Source of the DNA: Pseudonocardiaceae bacterium
GTDB lineage: Bacteria > Actinomycetota > Actinomycetes > Mycobacteriales > Pseudonocardiaceae
Assembly (NCBI GenBank): GCA_009379815.1
Contig: WHSY01000010.1
Location: 18,677-82,676, forward strand
Reading direction: 5' to 3'
DNA length: 64,000 bases
Below, piece after piece: positions 15,361-23,458 of this stretch. The translations under genes were made by a program, and so were the position numbers. Below the pieces are notes generated by a model. The model ran no database searches and was not told the origin of the DNA. It saw nothing but the letters and a program-made list of their open reading frames with translations. The first letter of the stretch is position 1. Each line of letters begins with the position of its first letter.

Positions 15361-17349
15361 ATGAGCGACGACAGCGCCCCCCGCATGCTCTGGCAGCCCG
15401 ACGCCGACGACGTCGACCGGTCGCGCATCGCCGCGTTCCGGGAGTGGCTGCGCACCACGCGGGACGTGCAGGTCGACGACTACGACTCGCTGTGGCGCTG
15501 GTCGGTGACCGACCTGGAGGGCTTCTGGGGCGCGTTCGTGCAGTTCGCCGGGGTCCGGTTCCACTCGCCGCCGCAGCAGGTGCTCGCCGACGCGTCGATG
15601 CCCGGCGCGTCCTGGTTTCCCGGTGCGTCGCTGAACTACGCGGAGCAGGCACTGGTCCCGGCGCCCGGCAAGGGCGACGCCGACATCGCGCTGATCTTCC
15701 GCCGCGAGGACGGCGCGCGCTCGGAGCTGACCTACGGTTCGTTGCGCTCGCAGGTGGCCGCGGCGCGGGCGGGGCTGGCTTCCCTGGGGGTGTCGCGCGG
15801 CGACCGGGTGGTGGCGTTGGCGCCGAACTGCCCGGAGACGCTGGTGGCGTTCCTCGCGGCCGCGAGCCTCGGCGCGATCTGGTCGTCGTGCTCGCCGGAC
15901 TTCGGCGCGCGCGCGATCGCCGACCGCTTCGTGCAGATCGAGCCGACCGTACTGCTGGCGGTCGACGACTACGTCTACGGCGGCAAGACCTACGACATCC
16001 GGTCCACAGTGGACTCGCTACGCGCCGAGATGCCCTCGCTGCGCGCCACCGTGGCCTTCGGCCCTGTGAGTGGCGATGCGAGCTATGACTCGCATCGCCA
16101 CTCACGACCGGTGCGCTGGGAGAACCTGCTCGACGAGCACGCCGATGCGCCGCTGGAGTTCGACGCGGTGGACTTCGACCACCCGCTGTGGGTGCTCTAC
16201 TCCTCGGGCACCACCGGACTGCCCAAGGGCATCGTGCAGGGGCACGGCGGCATCGTCGTCGAGCATCTCAAGGCGCTGCTGCTGCAGTCCGACCTCGGGC
16301 CCGGTGACCGGTTCTTCTGGTTCACCACCACCGGCTGGATGATGTGGAACTACGTCATCTCGGGTCTGCTGGTGGGGACGACGATCGTGCTCTACGACGG
16401 CAACCCGGCGCATCCCGACCTGGGTGCGCTGTGGCGGATGGCCGCCGAGGAGGGCGTCACATACTTCGGGACGTCCGCGCCGTTTATCCAGTCCTGCCTC
16501 AAGGAGGGGTTGCGGCCGGGCACGGACTACGACCTGTCGGCGTTGCGGGCGCTCGGGTCGACCGGGGCACCGCTGTCGCCCGAGGGGTTCCGGTGGATCG
16601 CAGCCGAGATCGGTGCGGACGTGCAGATCTGCTCGGTGTCCGGCGGGACGGACCTGTGCGCCGCCTTCGTCGCGGCGGCGCCGGACGTCCCGGTCTGGGA
16701 GGGCGAGATCTCCTGCCGGGCGCTGGGCGCGGCCGTCGTCGCGCTCGACGAGTCCGGCAACGAGTGCCGCGACGAGGTCGGCGAGCTGGTGATCACGCAG
16801 CCGATGCCGTCGATGCCGGTGTACTTCTGGAACGACCCGGACGGCTCGCGGCTGCGCGAAGCCTACTTCGACACCTACCCGGGACGCTGGCGCCACGGCG
16901 ACTGGATCCGGATCACCCCGCGCGGGTCGTGCGTGATCTACGGCCGGTCGGACTCGACGCTCAACCGCGGCGGCGTGCGAATGGGCACCTCGGAGTTCTA
17001 CCGCGTCGTCGAGGCCTTCGACGAGGTGCTCGACTCGCTGGTCATCGACACCTCGGACGCTCGCACGGAGGAGGGCGAGCTGCTCTGCTTCCTGGTGCTC
17101 GCGCCCGGGACGTCGCTGGCTGACCTCGAGCCGTCGCTGCGGTCGGCGCTGCGCGCGCAGCTGTCACCGCGCCACGTCCCCAACCGGTTCGTGGTGGTCG
17201 ACGACGTGCCGCGGACGCTGAACGGCAAGAAATGCGAGGTCCCGGTCAAGAAGATCCTTGCAGGGGCGGATCCCGAGCGCGCCGTCAGCGCCGACGCCCT
17301 GCGCAACCCCGACGCGCTGGCGCCGTTCCTGGCGCTGCGCGCCCTGTGA
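15361..17349 (+). CDS. aacS: Acetoacetyl-CoA synthetase
   Basis: 662 aa, ANL superfamily. The ACS-type N-terminus ('FWGAFVQFAGVRFHSPP', 'WFPGASLNYAEQAL') is followed by the AMP-binding P-loop 'LYSSGTTGLPKGIVQGHGG' near residue 280, 'GRSDSTLNRGGVRMGTSEFY' and a C-terminal lysine in 'LNGKKCEVPVKKIL'. It activates acetoacetate to acetoacetyl-CoA with ATP. The RGG-x-R-x-GT-x-E-x-Y block and the lid sequence distinguish AacS from acetyl-CoA synthetase. Oddly, residues 236-249 are encoded by a palindromic repeat (16066-16105), and a second copy of the same repeat family supplies the stop codon. Confidence 0.92.
   Translation: MSDDSAPRMLWQPDADDVDRSRIAAFREWLRTTRDVQVDDYDSLWRWSVTDLEGFWGAFVQFAGVRFHSPPQQVLADASMPGASWFPGASLNYAEQALVPAPGKGDADIALIFRREDGARSELTYGSLRSQVAAARAGLASLGVSRGDRVVALAPNCPETLVAFLAAASLGAIWSSCSPDFGARAIADRFVQIEPTVLLAVDDYVYGGKTYDIRSTVDSLRAEMPSLRATVAFGPVSGDASYDSHRHSRPVRWENLLDEHADAPLEFDAVDFDHPLWVLYSSGTTGLPKGIVQGHGGIVVEHLKALLLQSDLGPGDRFFWFTTTGWMMWNYVISGLLVGTTIVLYDGNPAHPDLGALWRMAAEEGVTYFGTSAPFIQSCLKEGLRPGTDYDLSALRALGSTGAPLSPEGFRWIAAEIGADVQICSVSGGTDLCAAFVAAAPDVPVWEGEISCRALGAAVVALDESGNECRDEVGELVITQPMPSMPVYFWNDPDGSRLREAYFDTYPGRWRHGDWIRITPRGSCVIYGRSDSTLNRGGVRMGTSEFYRVVEAFDEVLDSLVIDTSDARTEEGELLCFLVLAPGTSLADLEPSLRSALRAQLSPRHVPNRFVVVDDVPRTLNGKKCEVPVKKILAGADPERAVSADALRNPDALAPFLALRAL
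16066..16105. repeat. Palindromic repeat inserted in frame in aacS
   Basis: A perfect 17-bp inverted repeat (GTGAGTGGCGATGCGAG and its complement) with loop CTATGA, flanked by GCCCT on the left and GACC on the right. It is read in frame, adding 13-14 residues ('VSGDASYDSHRHSR') between conserved blocks of the enzyme. The related copy at 17346-17395 has the same loop, outer arms and flanks, so this is a dispersed element rather than a gene-specific hairpin. Confidence 0.9.
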
Positions 17350-17395
17350 GTGGCGATGGGACTGAAGACGAGCTATGACTCGTATCGCCACTCAC
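17346..17395. repeat. Second copy of the palindrome at the aacS stop, likely terminator
   Basis: Outer arms GTGAGTGGCGAT and ATCGCCACTCAC, inner arms ACGAG and CTCGT and loop CTATGA match the copy inside aacS, except for an extra GGGACTGAAG in the left arm. Flanks are again GCCCT and GACC. The aacS stop codon (17347-17349) is part of the repeat. It separates aacS from the converging VOC gene and can act as a bidirectional terminator. Confidence 0.85.
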
Positions 17396-17410
17396 GACCT
17401 GTCCACAGGT

Positions 17411-17815
17411 TCAGGCGCCTCGGTAGGTGCCGAAGCTCCAGAGGTTGCCCTCGGGGTCGCGCACGGTGAACCCCCGCGAGCCGTAGTCCTCGTCGCGCAG
17501 CCCGCGCACGACCTCGGCGCCGGCCTCGGTGGCCCGCTTGAACAGCTCGTCCGGGTGGTCGGTGACCACGTACATCGAGTTGGTGCCGGGCGTGTTGTGT
17601 CCCGCGAACTCGCCCTTGCCGTCGCCGTGGCTGCCGATCATGACGATGCCGCCCTCGGGCCAGCGCACTTCGGCGTGCACGATCTCGTCCTCGCCCTCAC
17701 CGGGCACGACGATGGTCTCGACGAAGCCGAAGGCCTCGACGAGGAAGCGGATGGTGGCCGGCGCGTCGGTGCACAGCAGTCCCGGCCACACGCTGGGTGC
17801 TGGAGTGTCTGCCAT
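17411..17815 (-). CDS. VOC/glyoxalase-superfamily protein
   Basis: A 134-aa single-domain vicinal-oxygen-chelate protein with paired beta-alpha-beta-beta-beta modules: 'SVWPGLLCTDAPATIRFLVEAFGF' opens the first and 'NSMYVVTDHPDELFKRATEAGAEVV' the second, ending 'GFTVRDPEGNLWSFGTYRGA'. Similar PhnB/glyoxalase-like proteins bind small ligands or detoxify electrophiles, but the substrate is unknown. The ATG at 17815 is used because the upstream in-frame part is the shadow of the AraC gene. It starts 5 nt after the AraC-regulator stop, so the two are co-transcribed. Confidence 0.85.
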   Translation of the reverse strand: MADTPAPSVWPGLLCTDAPATIRFLVEAFGFVETIVVPGEGEDEIVHAEVRWPEGGIVMIGSHGDGKGEFAGHNTPGTNSMYVVTDHPDELFKRATEAGAEVVRGLRDEDYGSRGFTVRDPEGNLWSFGTYRGA

Positions 17816-17820
17816 GCCGA

Positions 17821-18663
17821 TCAGTGTTGCGGCAGGGAGAGCTCGGCGTCTTGGACGGATGGGAGCTCCTCGGCCAGCCAGGTCGTCGGCGAGCAGCCGG
17901 CGAGCTCGCGCCACTCACGGGTGAGGTGGGCCTGGTCGTAGTAGCCGCAGCGGACGGCGAGCTCGGCCAGGCCGGGCGCTTCCGGCGCCCGCAGCATGCG
18001 GTGCGCGGTCTCGAACCGCATCACCCGCGCGGCCGCCTTCGGGGTCAGGCCGTACTCGCGCCGGAAGCGCTCACCGAGATGGCGCCGGCTCCAGCCGACC
18101 TCAGCTGCGAGGCCCCCGATGCCGACCGCGCCACGGCTGTCGGCGAGCCGCCGCCAGGCCCAGGCGAGCTCGGGATCGGGCTGCCCGCGGTCGTGCGCGA
18201 GCCGCGCCAGCACCCCGTCGAGCTGCAGGAATCGATCGGTCCACGTCGTCGCCGTTCGCACCCGCTCGACGAGCTCACCGGCGACCGCTCCCAGCAGGGT
18301 GTCGAGATCGACGACGGTGGCGGCGAGCTCCCCGGCGGGCAGCCCCAGCAGCGCCCGCGCTCCGAGCGGGGTGAGCGCGAGTTGGATGCCGTGCTGGTAG
18401 CCGTCGTGGCTGATCAGCGCCGGGGTCGAGTGCAATCCGCCGACGAGCGTGGCGAACGAGCTCGGGGGCTGGCCCGGGTCCGGTAGCCCGACGAGGTCGA
18501 CCGTGCCGCCGAGGGTGACGATGAACGTGAGGTGACGGGAGGGGAGGCCACGGTGCACGCCCGGGTCGGCGCCCTCGACGCGGTAACCGGTATAGCTGGC
18601 GACCAGCGGGCGCAGCGGTGGCCGCGGTGTCGCCACCACGCTCTCCACCAGCGGCTCGCCCAC
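17821..18663 (-). CDS. AraC-family transcriptional regulator
   Basis: About 280 aa. The N-terminal ~160 residues form a ligand-sensing DUF6597-like/cupin-type domain ('YTGYRVEGADPGVHRGLPS', 'LALTPLGARALLGLPAGEL'). The C-terminus has two helix-turn-helix motifs: 'IGGLAAEVGWSRRHLGERF' and 'ELAVRCGYYDQAHLTREW', ending with the AraC signature region 'LAGCSPTTWLAEE'. The GTG at 18663 is preferred since upstream codons are low-complexity. It lies directly ahead of the VOC gene with 5 nt between, so it probably controls that gene and itself. Confidence 0.88.
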   Translation of the reverse strand: MGEPLVESVVATPRPPLRPLVASYTGYRVEGADPGVHRGLPSRHLTFIVTLGGTVDLVGLPDPGQPPSSFATLVGGLHSTPALISHDGYQHGIQLALTPLGARALLGLPAGELAATVVDLDTLLGAVAGELVERVRTATTWTDRFLQLDGVLARLAHDRGQPDPELAWAWRRLADSRGAVGIGGLAAEVGWSRRHLGERFRREYGLTPKAAARVMRFETAHRMLRAPEAPGLAELAVRCGYYDQAHLTREWRELAGCSPTTWLAEELPSVQDAELSLPQH

Positions 18664-18769
18664 AGGTTCAGAGTAGGGCGAAGTGCGTGCGCGCGGTGCC
18701 CGCGAACCCACTTTGCCCGACCCGCGCCAGGCTGTGTACCCTCACCACCTGGCGGCCACAAGGGCCCCG

Positions 18770-18858
18770 GGAGGCTTCGCCTAGTCTGGTCTATGGCGCC
18801 GCACTGCTAATGCGGTTGGGGCTCACACCCCTCCCGGGTTCAAATCCCGGAGCCTCCG
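18770..18858 (+). tRNA. tRNA-Ser (GCU)
   Basis: Acceptor arms GGAGGCT (18770-18776) and AGCCTCC (18851-18857) pair perfectly. The anticodon stem CCGCA/TGCGG encloses loop CTGCTAA with anticodon GCT, a long variable arm follows, and the T arm is CCGGGTTCAAATCCCGG. The discriminator G is followed by a genome-encoded CCA (18859-18861). Confidence 0.96.
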
Positions 18859-18896
18859 CCACCGGTCGAGTGCAACTCGGCCGACAACTGAAACAT

Positions 18897-18969
18897 GCGC
18901 CCGTAGCTCAACGGATAGAGCATCTGACTACGGATCAGAAGGTTTGGGGTTCGAATCCCTACGGGCGCG
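18897..18969 (+). tRNA. tRNA-Arg (ACG)
   Basis: A 73-nt cloverleaf: acceptor GCGCCCG/CGGGCGC, D arm GCTCAACGGATAGAGC, anticodon stem TCTGA/TCAGA with loop CTACGGA (anticodon ACG), and T arm TGGGGTTCGAATCCCTA. The integrase gene follows about 115 nt downstream, which marks this tRNA as the likely insertion target of the element. Confidence 0.97.
18925..18969 (+). other. Candidate attachment-site core (3' half of tRNA-Arg)
   Basis: Actinobacterial integrative elements commonly insert at the 3' end of tRNA genes and restore it with an identical core. The integrase gene sits immediately downstream of this tRNA. I found no second copy of the 3' end elsewhere in the window, so the other boundary is beyond it or too diverged to see. 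This is inference from position. Confidence 0.4.
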
Positions 18970-19084
18970 CTTTGTACGAACCGCCGCCGACCAGCAGCTT
19001 TGTCCCGCAGACAGATCGATCGGACTGGGTTTTGGGCGATCTTGATCCACGAACCGATCCACAGGGCGTGCTAGCTTGCGCCTC

Positions 19085-20395
19085 GTGGCTACCGGCACCG
19101 AGGCCTCAGAGCCTCGTAGGCGAGGCACGCTCCGGCGGATGCGCCGCGGGCGCTTCCAGGTGCGGGTGTCGGCGGGCAAGGATCCGTCGACGGGAGAGCG
19201 GATCGTGCTCGTCGACAGCGTCCCGATAGAGAAGCCTGGCAACGAGCGTTCCGAGCGCGCTGCGATGAAGGAGGCTGAGAAGCTCCGGACCCTGATGCTC
19301 GCCGAAGCAGACTCGCTCCGGGTGGCTCGGACGAAGTCCACGGTTGGGGCACTCCTCGACCGCTGGCTACCACAGCACGAGGTCGACCCGACCACGCGGA
19401 TGAACTACGAGTCCCAGATCCGCAACTACATCAAGCCGAATCTCGGTGACGTTCCGCTGGTCTTGCTCGTGCGCGACGCATCGGAGCGGTTGGAGACTTT
19501 CTACGCGCGGCTGCGGCGGTGTCGCGATCTCTGCTCAGGAAAGCCGTTCGTAGAAGTGCACTCGGACGAGGGTCCGCACGACTGCGACAAGGCTGGTTGC
19601 CGCCGCCACGTGTGCAAGCCGTACGCTGCCTCGAGCGTGCGCCAGATCCACGCGATTCTCAGCGGGTCCTTGAGTGCCGCGGTGCGCTGGGGCTGGATCG
19701 CCTACAACCCGATGCCAGGTGTGAAGCCGCCCGGGAAGAAGCGACCCCAGCCGCGACCACCCAGTCCGCAGCAAATGGCGCGCATCGCGGAAGCGGCATG
19801 GGCTGAGTCGAGCGAGTGGGGATTGTACGTTTGGTTGTCCGCGATCACGGGCGCGCGTCGAGGCGAGGTCACCGCTCTGCAATGGGACGACGTCGACCTA
19901 ACCACTGGCGTGTTGCGGCTCGATGCGAACTACGTACGGACCGCCGATGGCATGATCCTCAAGGACACTAAGACTCACCAGATGCGTCGGGTGTCGATCG
20001 ACGCGCCGACAGTGGAGCTGCTGCGTAAGCACAATGAGGACTGCCAGGACCAGCTGGCTGTCCTCGGTCTCCCGTTGAGGGACGACCATTGGATCTTCTC
20101 CGCCCGGCCTGATCTCAGCAAACCGCGGGATCCGGGAGCGATCACGCGCCGCTACAGTCGACTCGCCGCAAGACTTGCCATCGACACTCAGCTTAAGCAG
20201 CTACGGCATTACTCGGCGACCGAGCTGCTCACCGCTGGGGTTGACCTGCGCACCGTCGCCGGGCGACTTGGCCATGGCGACGGGACCACCACGTTGCGCC
20301 ATTATGCGGCTTGGGTAGGCGCTGCTGACCAGGAAGCTGCTAGGAGGATCGGTGACAGCATGCCGTCATTGCCCGTGCGGGGCGAGGCAACCTGA
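19085..20395 (+). CDS. int: Site-specific tyrosine recombinase (integrase)
   Basis: 436 aa. An N-terminal AP2-like arm-binding region is followed by a SAM-like core-binding domain holding a Cys/His-rich insertion ('CDKAGCRRHVCKPYA') typical of actinomycete element integrases, then the catalytic domain with Arg of 'AITGARRGEVTALQW', Lys near 'ILKDTKTHQMRRV', 'QLRHYSATELL', His of 'RLGHGDGTTTLRHY' and the nucleophilic Tyr in 'LRHYAAWV'. The first His of the usual H-x-x-R box is Lys. It inserts or excises the element at tRNA-Arg. GTG 19085 is likely; TTG 19076 is an alternative. No clear Shine-Dalgarno is visible. Confidence 0.93.
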   Translation: MATGTEASEPRRRGTLRRMRRGRFQVRVSAGKDPSTGERIVLVDSVPIEKPGNERSERAAMKEAEKLRTLMLAEADSLRVARTKSTVGALLDRWLPQHEVDPTTRMNYESQIRNYIKPNLGDVPLVLLVRDASERLETFYARLRRCRDLCSGKPFVEVHSDEGPHDCDKAGCRRHVCKPYAASSVRQIHAILSGSLSAAVRWGWIAYNPMPGVKPPGKKRPQPRPPSPQQMARIAEAAWAESSEWGLYVWLSAITGARRGEVTALQWDDVDLTTGVLRLDANYVRTADGMILKDTKTHQMRRVSIDAPTVELLRKHNEDCQDQLAVLGLPLRDDHWIFSARPDLSKPRDPGAITRRYSRLAARLAIDTQLKQLRHYSATELLTAGVDLRTVAGRLGHGDGTTTLRHYAAWVGAADQEAARRIGDSMPSLPVRGEAT

Positions 20396-20407
20396 CGCGA
20401 CCGGAGG

Positions 20408-20443
20408 GAGCGGGGCCCGACCCGCGCCGTCCGGGCCCCGCTC
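20408..20443. terminator. Strong hairpin terminator after the integrase
   Basis: The 12-bp arms GAGCGGGGCCCG (20408-20419) and its exact complement (20432-20443) enclose a 12-nt loop, between the convergent integrase and SCO5389-like genes. It should act in both directions. Confidence 0.8.
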
Positions 20444-20457
20444 TAGGTCCGCGATTG

Positions 20458-20844
20458 TCAGCAGTTGATGAGTTCGGGTCGCTGATTGAGCAGTTGCGCC
20501 TGTGGGGAGACGAATGCGTCGTAGGCGTCCCGCGCTTCCGGCGTGAATAGTCCGACGTGGCAGCAGTTCTGGAAGGCCAGTCGCACACCGTAGCGTTGTT
20601 CAACGGCGTTCCTCATTGCATCGCTCGCAACGAGTCGAAGCAGCTGGCCTTGAGCTTCGTCGTCAGGCGGCACCTGCTGGTTGCCGGCAAAATCTCCCCC
20701 GGAGCTTCGCATCTCGTCGACGAGACCGCTGACGACCGACCAGGCGTACGGTAGCGATTCACGAATGCATTCGATGAAATCCTCGTCGGAGACGAGACCT
20801 TGCTGGGCCTGCTGTTGAAGGTCCGGGGAAACGGTCAGAGACAT
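20458..20844 (-). CDS. SCO5389-family-like conserved protein
   Basis: 128 aa, soluble, no signal peptide. The sequence begins 'MSLTVSPDLQQQAQQGLVSD' and ends 'SPQAQLLNQRPELINC', with 'RYGVRLAFQNCCHVGLF' in the middle; this pattern recalls the small Streptomyces proteins annotated as SCO5389 family. Function is unknown. A C-terminal Cys and a Cys-Cys pair are notable. Its GC content is lower than that of its neighbours, in keeping with transferred DNA. It lies between integrase and GntR and reads toward the integrase. Confidence 0.75.
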   Translation of the reverse strand: MSLTVSPDLQQQAQQGLVSDEDFIECIRESLPYAWSVVSGLVDEMRSSGGDFAGNQQVPPDDEAQGQLLRLVASDAMRNAVEQRYGVRLAFQNCCHVGLFTPEARDAYDAFVSPQAQLLNQRPELINC

Positions 20845-20981
20845 ATGCCCTCCTCTGCATTCGACGTTGATTATTCTCCCAACATCGTGCCAGAGTCCGC
20901 TGCGAGCGCAATGCTACGCAGGAATGCGCATGTAGGAATGGAACTACGGTACGCAGTCGTCAGGCAGCCGGTCGACGACCG

Positions 20982-21752
20982 TCAGACTGAAGACGGTTCG
21001 ACCGTTGTGACGTACTCAAGATCGTAGTGGTGTGGATCGAGGAGAAGATCCGCGGTCTCCAGGACCGTCTCACCGTGATGGGTGAAGCGGGTGATGATCA
21101 CAACGGGAGTGCCCGGCCGTAGGTGCAACGCCTCAGTCTCTGACGGCCGAGGCATGCGGCAGCGCACCCGCTCGACCACGGCGGTGGGCCGCATGCCGAT
21201 CGCGGTGAACCGCTCGATCAATCCGGCGCCCATGTAGGGTCCCTCTTCCGGTCGCTCGATCACCGTGCCCCGTGTGATCGACAGCGGTTCGAACGAGTGC
21301 ACCAACATCATGGGGTCGTCGTTGGCGTAGGACACATAGTCTGTACGCATCACGTCTGCGCCGACCTCGCAGCCCAGCCGACGGGCGACCTCAGCCCCGA
21401 CGCGCTCCGGATAGGTGCGGTGGCTGTACCTCGGGATGCGCTCGGCCGCGAGGGCTTCCTCGGCGAACGGCGCACCGGGGTCCGACCGGTAGTGCTGGGC
21501 AGATCGCCGCACGAGCGGCTGATAGCGGCGCACGAAGGCGCCGCCCCCTTGCACTCGGTCGATCAATCCCTCGGTCTCAAGGATGTCGAGAGCGTGCCGC
21601 ACGACGATGCGGGAGGCACCGAACAGCTCGCTGAGCCTCTCCTGTGTGGGCAGGCGCTCACCCCAGCCGAGATCCCCGCTGACGATCTGATCGCGCAGCT
21701 CCGCCGCGATGTGCTCGTACATGTGCTCCGCCACCGCTAAAGGCCCCTTCAA
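20982..21752 (-). CDS. GntR/HutC-family repressor with UTRA domain
   Basis: 256 aa. The N-terminal winged helix-turn-helix ('MYEHIAAELRDQIVSGDLGW', 'LPTQERLSELFGASRIVVRH', 'LIDRVQGGGAFV') is followed by a ~140-aa UTRA ligand domain ('MMLVHSFEPLSITRGT', 'LHLRPGTPVVIITRFTHHG', ending 'PHHYDLEYVT'). KorSA/Pra-type members of this family hold conjugative elements of actinomycetes silent. It diverges from the excisionase operon, and the region between has four copies of a TTGGCATGCCA-type site, the expected operators for this protein. The first ATG is used; 'VAEHMYEH' a few codons later is possible. Confidence 0.9.
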   Translation of the reverse strand: MKGPLAVAEHMYEHIAAELRDQIVSGDLGWGERLPTQERLSELFGASRIVVRHALDILETEGLIDRVQGGGAFVRRYQPLVRRSAQHYRSDPGAPFAEEALAAERIPRYSHRTYPERVGAEVARRLGCEVGADVMRTDYVSYANDDPMMLVHSFEPLSITRGTVIERPEEGPYMGAGLIERFTAIGMRPTAVVERVRCRMPRPSETEALHLRPGTPVVIITRFTHHGETVLETADLLLDPHHYDLEYVTTVEPSSV

Positions 21753-21795
21753 GTCTCGTGCGCCGCCCTGTGATCGCTGCGAACTCTAACGCGGC

Positions 21796-21861
21796 TTGGC
21801 ATGCCATCGTTGGCAGGCCAATTGCATAGTTGGCATGCCAGCAGTAGAGTTGCCATGCCAA
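21796..21861. promoter_or_regulatory. Array of four palindromic operators between gntR and xis
   Basis: Four near-identical palindromes: TTGGCATGCCA (21796-21806), TTGGCAGGCCAA (21810-21821), TTGGCATGCCA (21830-21840) and TTGCCATGCCAA (21850-21861), spaced 14-20 nt centre to centre. This is the divergent control region of the element and probably binds the GntR-family repressor cooperatively, autoregulating it and repressing the xis/transfer operon. Confidence 0.85.
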
Positions 21862-21926
21862 GTACTCAGGCCCACGCCTGGACTTGGTGGCAAGCAGCCG
21901 CAGACGTCAAGTCGAGAGGACACGAG

Positions 21927-22307
21927 ATGCAGCACCTGCCAGGGCCGGTGGCGAAGCCGGCCTCACCGCCTAGCCAGTCGCCTGCGTCTCGACCTGAGCA
22001 TCGGCGACCGGTCTTCTACACGGCGGCCGAGACCTCGGAGATCCTCCGGCTGGACGAGTCCACTCTGTACCGGCACCTCCGCAACGGAACGTTTCCCGGG
22101 GTCAAGATCGGCGGGCGTTACGTGGTCCCGCAGATCGTTCTTGAGCGCCTGATCGCGGACGTGCTCGCTACTGGCCGCTGCCTGGACCTCGGCAAGTGGA
22201 CAGCCCGGTGGCGCGCCGAGCAGCACGCCACCGCCGTGCAGAGGCTCGCTGCGGCTGAAGCGGGGCTCGCGCCTCACATGGCGCCCAAGGGCGGTGGTCC
22301 GCGCTGA
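21927..22307 (+). CDS. xis: Excisionase-like helix-turn-helix protein
   Basis: 126 aa. After a ~30-residue Pro-rich leader comes a MerR/HTH_17-type DNA-binding domain: 'VFYTAAETSEILRLDESTLY', 'RHLRNGTFPGVKIGGRYVVP', then a helical tail. This is the usual make-up of Xis proteins that bend DNA and bias the integrase toward excision. ATG 21927 is chosen because GAGAGG sits 7-8 nt ahead; upstream ATGs at 21801 and 21855 fall inside the operator array. It is the first gene of a + strand operon running to the relaxase. Confidence 0.8.
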   Translation: MQHLPGPVAKPASPPSQSPASRPEHRRPVFYTAAETSEILRLDESTLYRHLRNGTFPGVKIGGRYVVPQIVLERLIADVLATGRCLDLGKWTARWRAEQHATAVQRLAAAEAGLAPHMAPKGGGPR

Positions 22308-22327
22308 CCACGATCAACGACCGACCC

Positions 22328-22750
22328 GTGACGGCGCAGCTGGACGGCGCCCTGGACGTGCTGGCGAGCCAGCGCGAGCAGCTGATGGCCGAGGACCCCA
22401 GTGTCGCTCGCGCGTCGCAGCTGGCCCGGGTCTACGAGCTGGAGGCGCGGCTGCGGCAGACGTTGTTCGAGCACGCCCGGACCCGGGTGCAGTGGCGGGC
22501 TGCGCTGGCCGCCGAGGCATACGCGCGGCTATGTGCCCGTCACTGGCGCCGCCGCGCCGAGAACACGCAGCAGCAGCTGCCCACTGGGTTCCTGTTGGTC
22601 TGCGACTCCTGCCAGGGCACCTACGAGCCGACCGGCGAGGACGTCGGCGCGGGCCGGTCGGGCTGCCCGGATCCGGACTGCGGTGGGTGGACGTTGTGGG
22701 CGCAGCTGGCCGAGCCGACCACGGGTCGCGGTTCCCGGAAGGCCGGGTGA
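22328..22750 (+). CDS. Element-encoded coiled-coil protein with zinc-ribbon-like C-terminus
   Basis: 140 aa. The first ~85 residues are highly charged and helical (likely coiled coil: 'ASQREQLMAEDPSVARASQL', 'RLCARHWRRRAENTQQQL'). The rest carries two Cys pairs, 'VCDSCQGTY' and 'GCPDPDCGGW', in the spacing of a zinc ribbon. No enzyme signature. Function unknown; proteins like it are common in the modules of actinomycete integrative elements. GTG start at 22328. Confidence 0.65.
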   Translation: MTAQLDGALDVLASQREQLMAEDPSVARASQLARVYELEARLRQTLFEHARTRVQWRAALAAEAYARLCARHWRRRAENTQQQLPTGFLLVCDSCQGTYEPTGEDVGAGRSGCPDPDCGGWTLWAQLAEPTTGRGSRKAG

Positions 22751-22756
22751 TCGGCC

Positions 22757-23242
22757 GTGGGCACGATTTTGACCAGCTACGGCGGCGCCGCCGAAGACCA
22801 TGAGGGCTACGCCGCGCAGGTCCTCGACGACGGCTCCCTGACCGGCACCCACAGCGCCGAGAACCGCGCCCGGATGGTCGGGGCCGTGGTCGCCTGCGGC
22901 TGCGGGTGGGTCGGCACCACCCGGTACCCGACCCGTGAGGAGTTCGACGAGGCGGCCGAGGCGCTCGCGTTGGCCGAGTGGGAACACGCCCACACCCGCC
23001 CATTCCTGGCGGCCGTGCGGCACACCGAGTTGCTGCGGCTGCGGGTGCTGCTGCGCCGCGCAGCAACCGTCGCGGGCGAGGTCCGGGACGTGCCGCGCTC
23101 GGCGCGGCAGCTGGCCGAGCAGCTCGACCATGTCACCGAGTTACTGGAGTCCGCCACCGGCCTGGCCCGGCGACTGGCCGAGCAGGCCCACGAGCAAGCC
23201 GAGCACGACGACCGCGGTGAGTGGCCGCGAGGGGAGAGCTGA
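22757..23242 (+). CDS. Hypothetical protein of the element
   Basis: 161 aa, starting at GTG 22757 six nt after the previous stop. The N-terminal ~60 residues contain 'GAVVACGCGWVGTTRYPT', a Cys-Gly-Cys motif possibly binding metal or a small ligand. The C-terminal half is a long amphipathic helix rich in Leu, Ala and Arg, predicted coiled coil ('LRVLLRRAATVAGEVRD'). The family is not recognised. It belongs to the same tightly packed operon. Confidence 0.6.
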   Translation: MGTILTSYGGAAEDHEGYAAQVLDDGSLTGTHSAENRARMVGAVVACGCGWVGTTRYPTREEFDEAAEALALAEWEHAHTRPFLAAVRHTELLRLRVLLRRAATVAGEVRDVPRSARQLAEQLDHVTELLESATGLARRLAEQAHEQAEHDDRGEWPRGES

Positions 23243-23245
23243 GTC

Positions 23246-23458
23246 ATGAACGTCCTCACCGCGTTGATCCTGTTCTCCGGGCTGGCCGCGCTGTTGTGCG
23301 CCAAGGCGCGGGCCGCGGGCCCGGCGTTGTTCTTCGGGGTGGTGGCGGTGGCGTTGCTGACCGCCACCCCGCTCGGCGCGGAGCTGGGTCGGCTGATCGA
23401 TGAGGTCAGCGACTACGCCGCACGGACCGCCGCGGAGGCCAACGGCGGTCGGCGATGA
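23246..23458 (+). CDS. Small two-helix membrane protein, 70 aa
   Basis: Two hydrophobic helices ('LTALILFSGLAALLCAK' and 'ALFFGVVAVALLTATPLG') are followed by a short charged tail. ATG 23246; its stop overlaps the next gene's ATG by 4 nt. It resembles the small membrane proteins that accompany Spd functions in actinomycete elements, but no homologous family is certain. Confidence 0.65.
   Translation: MNVLTALILFSGLAALLCAKARAAGPALFFGVVAVALLTATPLGAELGRLIDEVSDYAARTAAEANGGRR

Noticed and set aside
18925..18969. Right attachment site inside the window
   Set aside because: I looked for a second copy of the tRNA-Arg 3' end (TTCGAATCCCTACGGGCGC) and saw none, so no right end is claimed.
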